A DNA stretch of 64,000 nt from Telluria aromaticivorans (GCF_013003915.1 NZ_JABAIV010000003.1:62001-126000), one strand, 5' to 3'; shown: positions 9,430 to 18,788, counted from the stretch's first letter. Made by a program: numbers and translations. Notes: generated from the sequence alone by a model not told the origin.

Positions 9430-12400
9430 CTAATCCGGCTTCTGTTCGAGGGACCGGGATTGCATGGAGCGCAAGATTCCGGCGACGATGGGCGCGGCAT
9501 GCGCACCGCCCGTCAGCCTCGACTGGCTGACGAATGCGGCAAAGGCGAGCCGGCGGGTCTGGCCGGGCAAGCTGCCGGGCTCCAGCCAGCCCAGGAACCA
9601 GACCGTCGCCATGCCGTCATCGCCGGTCGGCGCGGTACCGGTCTTGCCGAACAGGCCGGCGCGCAGCCGGTCGAACTCCCTGCCGCGGAAGGCCCCGGTG
9701 GCCGTGCCGCCGTCGATCACGCCCTTCATCCCGGCACGGATGCGGTCCAGCCGCACCCCGAGCTCCGGCCCCGGATCGCTCGCCGCCTCGCGCCCGTCGA
9801 GTTCCTGCAAGAGGCGCGGCGCCACCAGCCTGCCCTGCCCGACCGCGGCTGCCACCAGCGCCATCTGCAGCGGGGTCGCCTGCATGCGCAGCCCGATGGC
9901 CATCTGGCGTACCTCGTGGCGGGTCTGGATCGGGTCGAGCAGCGAGGCGCTGCCCTGCAGGGCGTCCCAGCTTGACCAGCGAAAATCTGCCGGCAGCAGG
10001 CCGCCGTCGAGCCGCAGCGGGGCGCCGAAACCGAGCTTGCGGGCCATGCCGGCCACCGGGCGCACTGCGTCGAGCGCTCCCGGTTCGAGCTCGCGCACGC
10101 CGGGCGCGCCGCCCTGCGCTGCGCCGCCAAGGCTGCGGTCGCCCAGTTCTGCGGTCCAGGCGAACCAGGTATTCACGCTGTGCGTCATCGCCTGCGCCAG
10201 CCCGAGCCGGCCGTCGACGGCCCGGGTGCCGGCAAGCTGCTCGCGGAAATTCGTGATGCGGGCACCATTCGCGCCCGCCGTGTCTGGATAGGCCGGCGCA
10301 CCGGTCCGGAAGCCATAGCCGCCGTCACGGGCCATCCGGTCGATGTCGGCCAGCGGCATGCCCTGCAGCAGCCGGTCGAGCCGCTTGTCGTTGCGCGCTG
10401 CCTGCTCCGCCCCGAGCGCGCTGACCACCTTGAAGGTCGAGCCGGGCGCCCGCTGCGCGCCGCCGTCGTGCTGGAAGGCCGGCAGGCGCAAGGGGCTGCG
10501 CGCCGGGTCGGCGCGGTCGAAGTCGCGCATTTCCGGCCAGCGCGCCGCCTCGACGCCGCCCGTGCCGCCACCGGCCGCCGCAAGGACCTCGCCGCTGCCG
10601 GCGTCCAGCAGCACCAGCCCGGCCTGGCGTCCGGCTGGCAGCGCGCCCGCGCCACTACACTGCTTTCCATCCCATTTCCCTTCGCGCAGGCCGATGCAGT
10701 CGAGCGCCGCCTGGGCCGCCGCCTGCAGGCGCAGGTCGAGCGTGAGCCGGGCCGTGTGCGCCGGGCCCGGCACCCGCGCCAGCATGCCGGCCACGCTGGA
10801 CGCGTGGTCGCGGTGCACGCCCAGCAGCGTCCCCAGCCCGGCCGCCTGGGCCGCCGTGCTGGCCCGCCCGTCCGACCACAGGGCTTCGCCGTTGCGGTCG
10901 GCCAGCCGCACCTCGGCCAGCGCGGTCCGTCCCGGCGCATCGGGGGCCGGCAAGGCCTGCCATGCCAGCCGCCCGCCTTCCAACCGCAGATGGCGGTAGG
11001 AGGCATCGGCGCCGCCGGACAGCGAGCCCAGGTCCAGCGGTTCGAGCTCGAGCACGATACGCCCGGCGCCGGGCTGCGGCACCAGGCCGACACGCTGCAC
11101 CGCATCGCGGCCAGGGCAGGCCCGTCCATCGCACTCGCCGCGGATGGTGACAGTGGCCCCCAGCACCTTGCGCACCCGGCCGGCCAGCAACAGCTCGACC
11201 GGCCCGGCGGCGTCCAGGGCCAGCTCGGCCGTCCCGCCGGCGCCGCCGTTGTCCCATGCCGCAACGCGGCGCCATGGCGCCCAGCCTTCCGGCAGGCGCG
11301 CGAACAGGCGCATGGCAGCCACCGGCAAGGCGTCCAGCTGCGCCACCGGCACCCCGCCGACGCTGGCCTGCCACTGTGCGTGATGGCCGGGCCGGACCCG
11401 CCAGGCCAGCAGGCGGCGCTCGCTGTTATAAACCCGCAGCTGCTCGCGCACGAAAGCGCCGTCGGCGCGGTAGTACAACCGGTCGAGCAGCTTGCGGCCA
11501 TCCTCGTCGAGCCGGATGCCTTCCCAGCCCCGCAGTGGCGCACGTCCTTCCGGTGCTGCGGCAAGCCATGCAGCCAGGTCGCGCGGTGCGACCTCGACCA
11601 GGCCATCAGGCGCCAGCCGGATGAGTCCCCGCTCCTGCAGGCGTTCGAACAGCAGCGCGTCTTCCAGTCCACGCGGGGCGGCGGCCGGCACCACGTATTC
11701 GCCCGGCGCAAGGCGCAGCGCCGGCAAGGCCGCGCCGGCGCCGAAGGCCTGCACCAGGCCCGTGCCCTCAACGCCCGGCGCATAGCGCTGCAATACCAGC
11801 TCGCCCGCCTGCGGGCAGGCGTTACTGGAGCGGCGCGTAAAACGCAGGGCGCCCTCCTTCCACACCAGCCAGCCGGCCTGGCCAAGCGTGCCCTGGCCGC
11901 GCGCCGCGCGCGACACCAGGCCATTGCCGGCGTCGCTGATCCATGCCGCCTTCGCTGCGCCGGCATTCCACCCCATCCGCAGAGGGCCGCGCGCATCGCC
12001 GCGCAGTTCGATGCGCGGCATGGTGGAACCCGGAGCGGCCAGCAGTACGGTGCGTGCCGATGCGCCCGCGACCAGCGCCTCGCTGAAGGGATAGCCGATC
12101 CGCAGCGGCAGCAGCACCGGGCTCTGCGGATCGGAGAGCTGCTTGCACAGGTCGACCCGCACCGGCGCTCCTGCCTGCATGCTGGAGGCCACCACCACGG
12201 CAGCGCCACCGTGCTGGGTGACCGCGATACCGGGTTCGGCCGGCACCCGGATGGTCACGCCAGCAAGCCACGGCTGCAGTCCTGCCAGCGCCGACTCGCC
12301 AGCAGAAACCGTGCCGCCGGCCGTTGCCGGGAGCGAGCGCGCCGCCTGCGCCAGCACGACAGCACAGAGCAACACGGCCGCGCCGGCGAGCACGACCCAC

Positions 12401-12522
12401 AGGTTCAGCCTGACGTGCGGCATGCTCGCCTGGCGGCTACCGCTGCGCAGGTTGCGCGCCCGGCGCCAGGCGGTGCGGGTCGCGGCGATCTGTCCGGCTA
12501 GTTGGGCAAGGGTGGCTGTCAT
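9430..12522 (-). CDS. Penicillin-binding-protein-type transpeptidase with a very long N-terminal region
   Basis: This 1030-residue protein has one membrane anchor near residues 40-62 (NLWVVLAGAAVLLCAVVLAQ) after a basic cytoplasmic tail, so the rest is periplasmic. The penicillin-binding motifs are complete: STFK near 694, SVN near 781 and KTGT near 959. No glycosyltransferase domain is present. Residues about 70-570 are beta-rich, roughly double the non-catalytic part of FtsI or PBP2, and not recognised. It should crosslink peptidoglycan or a related substrate. It lies just upstream of the four-gene unknown set on the same strand and may be part of that system. The ATG at 12522 has only a weak ribosome site. 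Confidence 0.8.
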   Translation of the reverse strand: MTATLAQLAGQIAATRTAWRRARNLRSGSRQASMPHVRLNLWVVLAGAAVLLCAVVLAQAARSLPATAGGTVSAGESALAGLQPWLAGVTIRVPAEPGIAVTQHGGAAVVVASSMQAGAPVRVDLCKQLSDPQSPVLLPLRIGYPFSEALVAGASARTVLLAAPGSTMPRIELRGDARGPLRMGWNAGAAKAAWISDAGNGLVSRAARGQGTLGQAGWLVWKEGALRFTRRSSNACPQAGELVLQRYAPGVEGTGLVQAFGAGAALPALRLAPGEYVVPAAAPRGLEDALLFERLQERGLIRLAPDGLVEVAPRDLAAWLAAAPEGRAPLRGWEGIRLDEDGRKLLDRLYYRADGAFVREQLRVYNSERRLLAWRVRPGHHAQWQASVGGVPVAQLDALPVAAMRLFARLPEGWAPWRRVAAWDNGGAGGTAELALDAAGPVELLLAGRVRKVLGATVTIRGECDGRACPGRDAVQRVGLVPQPGAGRIVLELEPLDLGSLSGGADASYRHLRLEGGRLAWQALPAPDAPGRTALAEVRLADRNGEALWSDGRASTAAQAAGLGTLLGVHRDHASSVAGMLARVPGPAHTARLTLDLRLQAAAQAALDCIGLREGKWDGKQCSGAGALPAGRQAGLVLLDAGSGEVLAAAGGGTGGVEAARWPEMRDFDRADPARSPLRLPAFQHDGGAQRAPGSTFKVVSALGAEQAARNDKRLDRLLQGMPLADIDRMARDGGYGFRTGAPAYPDTAGANGARITNFREQLAGTRAVDGRLGLAQAMTHSVNTWFAWTAELGDRSLGGAAQGGAPGVRELEPGALDAVRPVAGMARKLGFGAPLRLDGGLLPADFRWSSWDALQGSASLLDPIQTRHEVRQMAIGLRMQATPLQMALVAAAVGQGRLVAPRLLQELDGREAASDPGPELGVRLDRIRAGMKGVIDGGTATGAFRGREFDRLRAGLFGKTGTAPTGDDGMATVWFLGWLEPGSLPGQTRRLAFAAFVSQSRLTGGAHAAPIVAGILRSMQSRSLEQKPD

Positions 12523-12755
12523 CAAGGGTCCGCATCAACGGAGCAGCCACAGATGGGCCGCCTCGCCAATGCCTAGCGGGGGGACGCCGAAACCCATCCA
12601 TTGCGCCCTGGCGCGCGCACGTTCGCGCAGGCTTTTCGACAGCTTGTTCCGCGTTTTCCGCGTCTCGTCGCAATCGGCTCGCGCGGCAACCGGGCCTGGC
12701 CTACATTGCATACATCGACAAGCCGTCGACCACCCATCCACCAAGGAGAAATACC

Positions 12756-12971
12756 ATGAACGTCATGAAGCATATGGAAGCCGTCTTCGTCGTCGCCATC
12801 AGCCTCGCCGTCTCCAGCAGCTACCTGCTCGACAGCATTCCCGAAGCCCAGGCCCGCAGCTACGCCGCCGATACCGCCCTGGTTGCGAGCGGCGACAAGA
12901 TGGCCGTGGTCACAGTGACCGCCAAACGCCTCACTGACGAAGAAAAACAGGCTGCAGGGAGCCGTGGATGA
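12756..12971 (+). CDS. Small exported or membrane-anchored hypothetical protein
   Basis: This 71-residue protein has a textbook ribosome site (AAGGAG) before ATG. The N-terminus MNVMKHMEAVFVVAISLAVSSSY is a signal peptide or anchor. A cleavage after PEAQA near residue 33 would leave about 38 residues with VAVVTVTAKRLTDEEKQ-type sequence. No cysteine, no known family. The strong ribosome site and hydrophobic pattern support a real gene. It is transcribed away from the transpeptidase gene, with 233 bases between them that must hold both promoters. Confidence 0.65.
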   Translation: MNVMKHMEAVFVVAISLAVSSSYLLDSIPEAQARSYAADTALVASGDKMAVVTVTAKRLTDEEKQAAGSRG

Positions 12972-12977
12972 GTGCCG

Positions 12978-13019
12978 CAGGCTCGCCCGCTGTCGCGTAG
13001 TGGCGACAGCGGGAGCCTG
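12978..13019. other. Long hairpin after the small exported gene
   Basis: CAGGCTC pairs with GAGCCTG and CCGCTGTCGC pairs with GCGACAGCGG, giving 17 base pairs with a 2-nt bulge and a 6-nt loop. No T-run follows, so it is not a classic intrinsic terminator. It may stabilise the upstream mRNA 3' end or block read-through. Confidence 0.6.
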
Positions 13020-13119
13020 GCAGCACAGCCGTTTGTATCAGCCGCCCCGCAATTCCCATCCCCATCTGTTTCAGATGTAAGCATCTGCTTCAAGCCTCCC
13101 TTTCCAGCACCCCTGGCGA

Positions 13120-13125
13120 TATAGT
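13120..13125 (+). promoter_or_regulatory. Candidate -10 box of the YXWGXW gene
   Basis: TATAGT lies 30 bases before the start codon at 13156. No good -35 was found, so it may need an activator. Confidence 0.35.
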
Positions 13126-13155
13126 GGGTCATCCATTTTGGATCTGGAGACCGAC

Positions 13156-13803
13156 ATGAAACGCACTCTTACCCTAGCAGCCCTGATCGCCATTGGCGCC
13201 GCCTTCGCGCCGCTGCCGGCCCTGGCGCAAACCGACTTCCAACTGTATATCGGCTCGGCCCCGCCGGCGCCCATGTACGAACGCATTCCGGTTGCACGCC
13301 ACGGCCACGTCTGGGCGCCTGGCTACTGGGAATGGCGTCGCCACCGCCACCACTGGGTGCCGGGCCATTACATCGTCGCCCGTCCCGGCTATGTGTATGC
13401 GCCGCCGAGCTGGCACCAGCGCCAGGGCCGCTGGTACATGGAACCGTCCCGCTGGAGCCAGCATGGCGGCCGTGACCGCGACCGCGACGGCGTGCCTGAC
13501 CGCTTCGAACGCCGCGGCTACGAGCCGGTGTATGCCGGTGGCTACCGCGATGGCCGCGACGGTTACCGCGATGGCCGTGACGGTTACCGCGATGGCCGTG
13601 ACGGTTACCGCGACGGACGCGATGGCTACCGCGACGGACACCGTCACCACGGCCGCCGTGACACCGACCGTGACGGCATCCCGAACCGCTACGACCGCGA
13701 CCTCGACAACGACGGCATCCGCAACGAGCATGACCGCGATCGCGACGGTGACGGCGTCCGCAACCGCCGCGACGACAGCCCGAACAACCCGTACCGCCGT
13801 TAA
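13156..13803 (+). CDS. Secreted YXWGXW-type repeat protein with Ca-binding-like Asp repeats
   Basis: This 215-residue protein has a clear signal peptide (MKRTLTLAALIAIGAAF, cleavage after ALA near 23) and a GGAGA ribosome site. The mature part starts with the aromatic repeat region (HGHVWAPGYWEW, HHWVPGHYI) typical of YXWGXW proteins. It then has five consecutive GYRDGRD-type units. The end carries DxDxDG motifs (DRDRDGVPDRF, DTDRDGIPNRY, DLDNDGIRNEH, DRDGDGVRNRR) resembling thrombospondin type-3 calcium repeats. It is strongly basic and acidic in alternation. It is probably an envelope or secreted structural protein. An intrinsic terminator follows directly. Confidence 0.85.
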   Translation: MKRTLTLAALIAIGAAFAPLPALAQTDFQLYIGSAPPAPMYERIPVARHGHVWAPGYWEWRRHRHHWVPGHYIVARPGYVYAPPSWHQRQGRWYMEPSRWSQHGGRDRDRDGVPDRFERRGYEPVYAGGYRDGRDGYRDGRDGYRDGRDGYRDGRDGYRDGHRHHGRRDTDRDGIPNRYDRDLDNDGIRNEHDRDRDGDGVRNRRDDSPNNPYRR

Positions 13804-13833
13804 TCCGCTCTCCCGCGGGTCCGGAATGGAACC

Positions 13834-13855
13834 AGCCGCCTTCGGGCGGCTTTTT
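13834..13855 (+). terminator. Intrinsic terminator of the YXWGXW gene
   Basis: AGCCGCC-TTCG-GGCGGCT followed by TTTT: a 7-bp GC stem with a UUCG tetraloop and a T-run, 31 bases after the stop codon. Confidence 0.9.
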
Positions 13856-13869
13856 GTTATCCTCTCGCC

Positions 13870-14553
13870 ATGCATGACAATGACCTTGACTTTGCCAACC
13901 TGCTTGCCGCCGCCTCCAAGGGGGAACTCGCCGCCAGCCGCAAGCTGGCCGAACGCGCCGGCATCCCGGAATCGGCAGCATTGCGCGCCACCCTGAGCCT
14001 GCGCGCCGGCACGGCCGGACTTGAGCATTTACTCAGCATGCGCGCTGCGGCCCGCGAGCGCAGCGATGTGAACGCGGCGGTACGGCAGGCACGCGCCGCC
14101 GCCTCGGTATCGCGGCGCCGGCAGACCTCCGTCGCACCAGCGTGGAGCGCATGGTTCGACGGCTCAGCCCACCCCAATCCAGGCCGCTGCACCATCGGCG
14201 CCGTACTGGAGGGCCCTGGCGGCGTGCTGGTCGAACTGTCTTGCGGCGCCGGCTACGGCAACAGCAGCGAAGCCGAATACCTGGCGCTGATCGCGGTGCT
14301 TGAAGCCGCCCTCGAACATGGCGCCGGGCCGCTCGCAATCCACGGCGACAGCCAGGTGGTGATCGACGACGTCAATGCGCCCGACTGTGCCGGGGCGGCG
14401 AGCCTGGGCGCCTACCGCGCGCGCGCGCGCGCCCTGCTCGCCCAACTGCCCGGCGCCACGCTGCGCTGGATCCCGCGCCACAAGAACACCCGCGCCGACG
14501 CGCTGTCGCAGCGCGCCGCCCTGATCCTCCCTTCTGAACAAGCCCATGAATGA
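13870..14553 (+). CDS. Ribonuclease HI family protein
   Basis: This is a 227-residue protein. Residues about 90-220 form an RNase H fold: WFDGSAHPNPG with Asp97, SSEAEYLAL with Glu near 134, IHGDSQVVIDDV with Asp160, and RHKNTRADALS with the last acidic residue near 210. The four-residue DEDD-type active site is intact. The roughly 85-residue N-terminal region is helical and lacks the classic hybrid-binding domain. Proteins of this type cleave RNA in RNA-DNA hybrids or act on related substrates. The 3' end overlaps the next gene by 8 bases, so the two are cotranscribed. Confidence 0.85.
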   Translation: MHDNDLDFANLLAAASKGELAASRKLAERAGIPESAALRATLSLRAGTAGLEHLLSMRAAARERSDVNAAVRQARAAASVSRRRQTSVAPAWSAWFDGSAHPNPGRCTIGAVLEGPGGVLVELSCGAGYGNSSEAEYLALIAVLEAALEHGAGPLAIHGDSQVVIDDVNAPDCAGAASLGAYRARARALLAQLPGATLRWIPRHKNTRADALSQRAALILPSEQAHE

Positions 14554-15232
14554 CCCCTTGACCAAGCCCCTCGAACCCGACACCGGCCTCGCGACCTGGC
14601 GTCCGCGTTTTGCCGCCCTTGCCGCCTCCGGCACCGGGGGCGACGGCGCCCATGACGCCAACCACCTCGAACGCGTCTGGCGCAACGCCCAGGCCCTGCT
14701 CGAACACCACCCCGAGGCCGACGCCCTGGTCGTGATGGCCGCCTGCTACCTGCACGACCTGGTCAATTTGCCGAAGGACGACCCGGACCGCGCGCAGGCC
14801 TCCAGGCGCTCGGCCAAGCTGGCACGCCACCAGCTGGCGTGGATGAACTTCCCGCCCGAGCGCCTTGGCGCGGTGGCGCATGCCATCGAAGCGCACAGCT
14901 TTTCGGCCAACATCCCGGCCGAGTCGCTGGAAGCGCGGATCGTGCAGGACGCCGACCGGCTCGATGCCCTGGGCGCCGTCGGCCTGGCGCGCATGTTCTA
15001 TACGGCCGGGCGCATGGGCAGCAGCCTGGCCCACCCCGGCGACCCGCTGGCCGCAAGCCGCCCGCTCGACGACCGCGCCTATTCGCTCGACCATATCGCC
15101 GCCAAACTGGCTACGCTTCCCGGCAAGATGCAGACCGAGGCAGGCCGCAAGCTGGGGCAGGAACGCCTTGCCATGCTGGAATCCTTCCGCACTGCCTTCG
15201 CCGCCGAGTGGGGAGATGCAAAAGATTCCTGA
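14546..15232 (+). CDS. HD-domain phosphohydrolase
   Basis: This 228-residue cytoplasmic protein has the HD metal-binding pattern H...HD...D: AHDANHLERVW, CYLHDLVNL and VQDADRLDALG. It resembles the YedJ/YpgQ-type group, whose members are nucleotide or phosphate-ester hydrolases with dinuclear metal sites. The substrate cannot be read. Its start overlaps the RNase H-like gene (ATGAATGA), which suggests translational coupling and a shared nucleic acid or nucleotide role. Confidence 0.85.
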   Translation: MNDPLTKPLEPDTGLATWRPRFAALAASGTGGDGAHDANHLERVWRNAQALLEHHPEADALVVMAACYLHDLVNLPKDDPDRAQASRRSAKLARHQLAWMNFPPERLGAVAHAIEAHSFSANIPAESLEARIVQDADRLDALGAVGLARMFYTAGRMGSSLAHPGDPLAASRPLDDRAYSLDHIAAKLATLPGKMQTEAGRKLGQERLAMLESFRTAFAAEWGDAKDS

Positions 15233-15282
15233 ACGCATATTGCGGTGCTAAGATTGACCACCGATCCCTGCCAGAGGCCCGC

Positions 15283-16560
15283 ATGTCCAGCACCACCGCG
15301 CTTCAGAAGTCCACCACCGGCAAACTCAATTTCGTCCTGGTCTGCATCTTCATCGACATGCTGGGGATCGGGCTGATCGTCCCGGTGATGCCGCTGCTGG
15401 TCGGCCAGTTCGTGCCGGCGCGCGAAGACCACGCCTTGTGGTTCGGAGTGCTGGCGGCCACCTTCGGGGTGCTGCAATTCCTGTTCATGCCGGCGCTGGG
15501 TGCGCTCAGCGACCGCATCGGGCGCCGCCCGGTGCTGCTGTATTCGATGGCCGGCATGTGCCTGAATTTCCTGATCACGGCCTGGGCGCCGACCCTGGCC
15601 TGGCTGTTCGTCGGCCGCATCATCGGCGGCATGTCCTCGGCCAGCATGTCGGTCGCCTCGGCCTATGCCTCGGACATCTCGACCAAGGAAAACCGCGCCA
15701 AGAGCTTCGGAAAGATCGGCGCCGCCTTCGGCCTGGGCTTCATCTGCGGCCCGATGCTGGGGGGCCTGCTGGGCAACAACGACCTGCACTTGCCCTTCTA
15801 CGTGGCGGCCCTGCTGGGCGCCGCCAACCTGGTCTACGGTTATTTCTTCGTGCCCGAGTCGCTGCCGCCGGGCGAGCGCGCGCCCTTCGCTTGGGCACGC
15901 CTGAATCCCCTGGCGGCGCTGCTGCGCCTGGTGCGGCGCAAGGATATCCGCGGGCTGGTCATCGTCATTGCCCTGGTCACGTTCGGCCAGATGATGCTGC
16001 AATCGACCTGGGTGCTGTACACCACCTTCCGCTTCGGCTGGACCCCGCGCGACAATGGCATCGCGATGTTCTGCGTGGGCCTGGTCTCGGCAGTGGTGCA
16101 GGCCGGCCTGCTGGCGGTGCTGATCCGGCGCTTCGGCGAAGTGCGGCTGTCGCTGCTGGGCATCGTCTCGGGCTCGTTCGCTTTCCTCGGTTACGGCCTG
16201 GCGACCCAGGGCTGGATGATGTACGCGATCATCCTGTGCAATGTGCTGGCCTTCGCCGCGGCGCCGGCCCTGCAGGCGATCATCTCGAAAACCACGCCGT
16301 CCAACCAGCAGGGTGAGCTCATGGGTTCGCTCCAGTCGATCAGCAGCCTGGGCGTCATCATCACGCCGCTGGTCGGCACCGCGATCCTGGCCAGTGTCAG
16401 CGACCTGCCGCCCGGCGACTGGCGCATCGGCAGCCACTTCCTGCTGTGCGCCGCGCTGCAGGCGGCGGCCATCTTCGTGGCCTGGCACTATTTCCGCAAA
16501 CATCACGCCCACGATAGCACGCAGGAGAGCAAGCGTCCCGTCGACAGCAACGCCGCCTGA
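15283..16560 (+). CDS. MFS transporter, TetA/TCR-like efflux family
   Basis: This 425-residue inner-membrane protein has 12 hydrophobic segments. The motif-A loop GALSDRIGRRPVLLYS follows TM2, and VGRIIGGMSSASMSVASAY matches TM4 of the DHA1/TCR group, as do FIDMLGIGLIVPVMPLL and the proline/glycine-rich TM5 GLGFICGPMLGG. It probably exports a drug or metabolite by proton exchange. The start at 15283 was chosen because it gives the usual short N-terminus; the open frame extends further upstream through the HD gene. It converges on a TonB receptor gene with 4 bases between the stops. Confidence 0.88.
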   Translation: MSSTTALQKSTTGKLNFVLVCIFIDMLGIGLIVPVMPLLVGQFVPAREDHALWFGVLAATFGVLQFLFMPALGALSDRIGRRPVLLYSMAGMCLNFLITAWAPTLAWLFVGRIIGGMSSASMSVASAYASDISTKENRAKSFGKIGAAFGLGFICGPMLGGLLGNNDLHLPFYVAALLGAANLVYGYFFVPESLPPGERAPFAWARLNPLAALLRLVRRKDIRGLVIVIALVTFGQMMLQSTWVLYTTFRFGWTPRDNGIAMFCVGLVSAVVQAGLLAVLIRRFGEVRLSLLGIVSGSFAFLGYGLATQGWMMYAIILCNVLAFAAAPALQAIISKTTPSNQQGELMGSLQSISSLGVIITPLVGTAILASVSDLPPGDWRIGSHFLLCAALQAAAIFVAWHYFRKHHAHDSTQESKRPVDSNAA

Positions 16561-16564
16561 AGCC

Positions 16565-18748
16565 TCAGAACTTCATTTCCAGCGTGGTGCGCAGCTTGAC
16601 GCCGCCCGGGTAGTTCCAGCCGCGTTTTTCCAGGCCGCGCACCGGATCCAGGTAGGACACTTCGAAGCCGCCGTCCTCGCCGAGCAGGTTGGAGAGGGCG
16701 ACCCGCCACTGCAGTTTCGGGTTGAAGGTCCATAGCGCATACGCATCCAGGTCGGTGCGCGCGTAGTTGTAGAAGCCGCGGTTGACGTCCACCCGGATCG
16801 CGCCGCCGCGCCGGTGCGCGACGCTGGCGCCGGCGGCCAATGCGCCGGATTTATAGTCGAAGCCCGCGTTGGCCGTCAACGGCGCCTGCTGCTCCATCCG
16901 GTTGTTCGGGCCGGGCACCGATTCGACCCGCGACCAGTTGCGGCTCACGCTGGCGCGCAGGTCGATCGCCGGGGCGCCAGCGAACAGGGACTTGAGCGGG
17001 AACCTGGTCTCGACCTCGAGGGTGCGCAGCATCGCGCGGTCGTCGTTGACCGGCGTGAAAATCCAGCGCAGGCCGTCGAAGTAGATGTGGTTGCTCATAT
17101 AGTCGTCGATGCGCTTGACCGTGCCGCTGACCGACACCATCGCGCCTTCGGCCCAGTAATGTTCATAGGCCGCGTCGATGCCCCATGCCTGTTCCGGCTT
17201 CAGCTTCGGGTTGCCCACGAAGTCCGCTTCGGTGGCGCTGTTGTTCTCCCAGGCCGACCGGCGCGGCACGAGGCTGTACAGGCCGGGCGGCTTGTAGGTG
17301 CGGCTCAGCGCCAGGCGCAGCTGGTCGCCGCTTTTCTTGCCGTCCGCACCGGCGAACTTGTACAGGGTCTGCAGGATCGGGCTCAGGATGCTGGAATCCA
17401 CCCTCGCCGCTTCGAAGCCGCTGCCCGACACGCGCGTGCGGCTGCCTTCCCAGCGTGTGCCGAGGTAGACCGACCATAGCGGAGTGACGGTCCACTCGTC
17501 CTGCGCGTAGAAGGCGGCGCGGGTCGCCGTCGCGCGGAACTGCTCGTCCAGCGGCGTGCCAAGCGGCAGCCCGGGCGCCAGCAGTCGGATGCGGTCGCGC
17601 TCGACGCGGATGTCGGAACTCGCGTTGACGCCGATGTCCCAGCCGAGCGACAGCGCATGGCCGCCATCCAGCGCGCGCGTCGCTTTGCCGGTGGAGTTCG
17701 CGCCCCGGGCGTGGGTGTCAAGCAGGGTCGAGCCGTCCGACTCGGGCAGTCCGGCGCCGTCGAATCCCACGCGCCGCACGAACATCTTGCGCGACGACCA
17801 TTCGAAGCCCAGCTTCGCATCGAGCTTGGCGCCGGCGGGCAGCTCCCTGGCCCAGCGCAGGTCGGACTTGAGCATGCGGTCGTCGAATTCGCCGAAGATC
17901 TGGAGGTCGGGTGTCGGCGGCGGATTGCCGGCCAGGGTCGTCACCCGGGGTTGCGGATTGTTGCGGAAACTGCTGCTGTTGAACGTCGTCTCCCAGGCCA
18001 GCTTGTCGCCATTGTCCAGGGTCCAGTTCAGGGTAGGCCCCAGGTTCAGGCGGTTCATGTGGCCGCGCTCGGGCGCGAAAGTGGTGCGGCGCAGGTCCAC
18101 CACCCCGTCCGGGCGGGTGTTCTCCTCATGACCGCTCCACTCGCGCGCCAGGGTGTCGTGGTTGCCGCTGGCGGAGAGCGACCAGGACGAAGCCTCGCCG
18201 CGCTCGGCCAGCTGGGTGCTGAAGGTCGGCCCGCGGAAGTCGCTCGAGAGCAGGTAGCCCAGCTTGGCCTCGCGCTCGCGCTTGCGGATCGTCTTGCGCA
18301 GCACGATGTTGATGGTGCCGGCCACCGCCGCGGCCGGGAACTCGGCGCTGGCCACGCGCAGCACCTCGATGCGTTCGATGGTGTCGGGCGACAGGTTGTC
18401 GAGGCTGAAGCCGGCGGGCGTGCGTTCGCCGTTCACGAGGACCTGGGTATAGCCCGCCCCCAGGCCCCGCATCCGCACCTGGGTGCTGCGCCCGGAGCCG
18501 GTGGTCACCGTCACGCCGGGAATGCGCTTGAAGACATCGAGCACGCTGGTGTCGCCGTAGCGGGCGATTTCCTCGCGGCCGACGACGATGCGGGAAGCGG
18601 TATCGTCGCGGCGCGGGTCGTAGGCCGCGCTGGTCCCTTTCACTTCCACCTGCTGGACGGCGCCGTCCTTGGCGGACAGCTGGGCGAATGCCGGGGCGGA
18701 CAGCCCGGCGAGGATGAGGGCCAGGTGACGCGGGCGCAGCAAGTTCAT
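16565..18748 (-). CDS. TonB-dependent outer-membrane receptor
   Basis: This 727-residue precursor has a signal peptide (cleavage after APAFA). The plug domain follows (YGDTSVLDVFKRIPGVTV, MRGLGAGYTQVLVNGERTP, IERIEVLRVASAEFPA, VAGTINIVLRK), then a 22-strand barrel ending in the outer-membrane signature Phe (LEMKF). It takes up a ligand using TonB energy. Siderophores are typical, but the ligand is not readable. It is a close paralogue of the receptor at 19256-21451 (shared AAYEHYWAEGA and SRNWSRVESVPGP). A GGAGAC site precedes the ATG at 18748. Confidence 0.9.
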   Translation of the reverse strand: MNLLRPRHLALILAGLSAPAFAQLSAKDGAVQQVEVKGTSAAYDPRRDDTASRIVVGREEIARYGDTSVLDVFKRIPGVTVTTGSGRSTQVRMRGLGAGYTQVLVNGERTPAGFSLDNLSPDTIERIEVLRVASAEFPAAAVAGTINIVLRKTIRKREREAKLGYLLSSDFRGPTFSTQLAERGEASSWSLSASGNHDTLAREWSGHEENTRPDGVVDLRRTTFAPERGHMNRLNLGPTLNWTLDNGDKLAWETTFNSSSFRNNPQPRVTTLAGNPPPTPDLQIFGEFDDRMLKSDLRWARELPAGAKLDAKLGFEWSSRKMFVRRVGFDGAGLPESDGSTLLDTHARGANSTGKATRALDGGHALSLGWDIGVNASSDIRVERDRIRLLAPGLPLGTPLDEQFRATATRAAFYAQDEWTVTPLWSVYLGTRWEGSRTRVSGSGFEAARVDSSILSPILQTLYKFAGADGKKSGDQLRLALSRTYKPPGLYSLVPRRSAWENNSATEADFVGNPKLKPEQAWGIDAAYEHYWAEGAMVSVSGTVKRIDDYMSNHIYFDGLRWIFTPVNDDRAMLRTLEVETRFPLKSLFAGAPAIDLRASVSRNWSRVESVPGPNNRMEQQAPLTANAGFDYKSGALAAGASVAHRRGGAIRVDVNRGFYNYARTDLDAYALWTFNPKLQWRVALSNLLGEDGGFEVSYLDPVRGLEKRGWNYPGGVKLRTTLEMKF

Positions 18749-18788
18749 ATTCCAGTCTCCAGAATTAGTTATTCGGCTTGTGCGAATG

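Noticed and set aside
14839-15282. Upstream extension of the MFS transporter frame
   Set aside because: The extension runs through the HD gene in another frame. The family N-terminus begins at the ATG at 15283.
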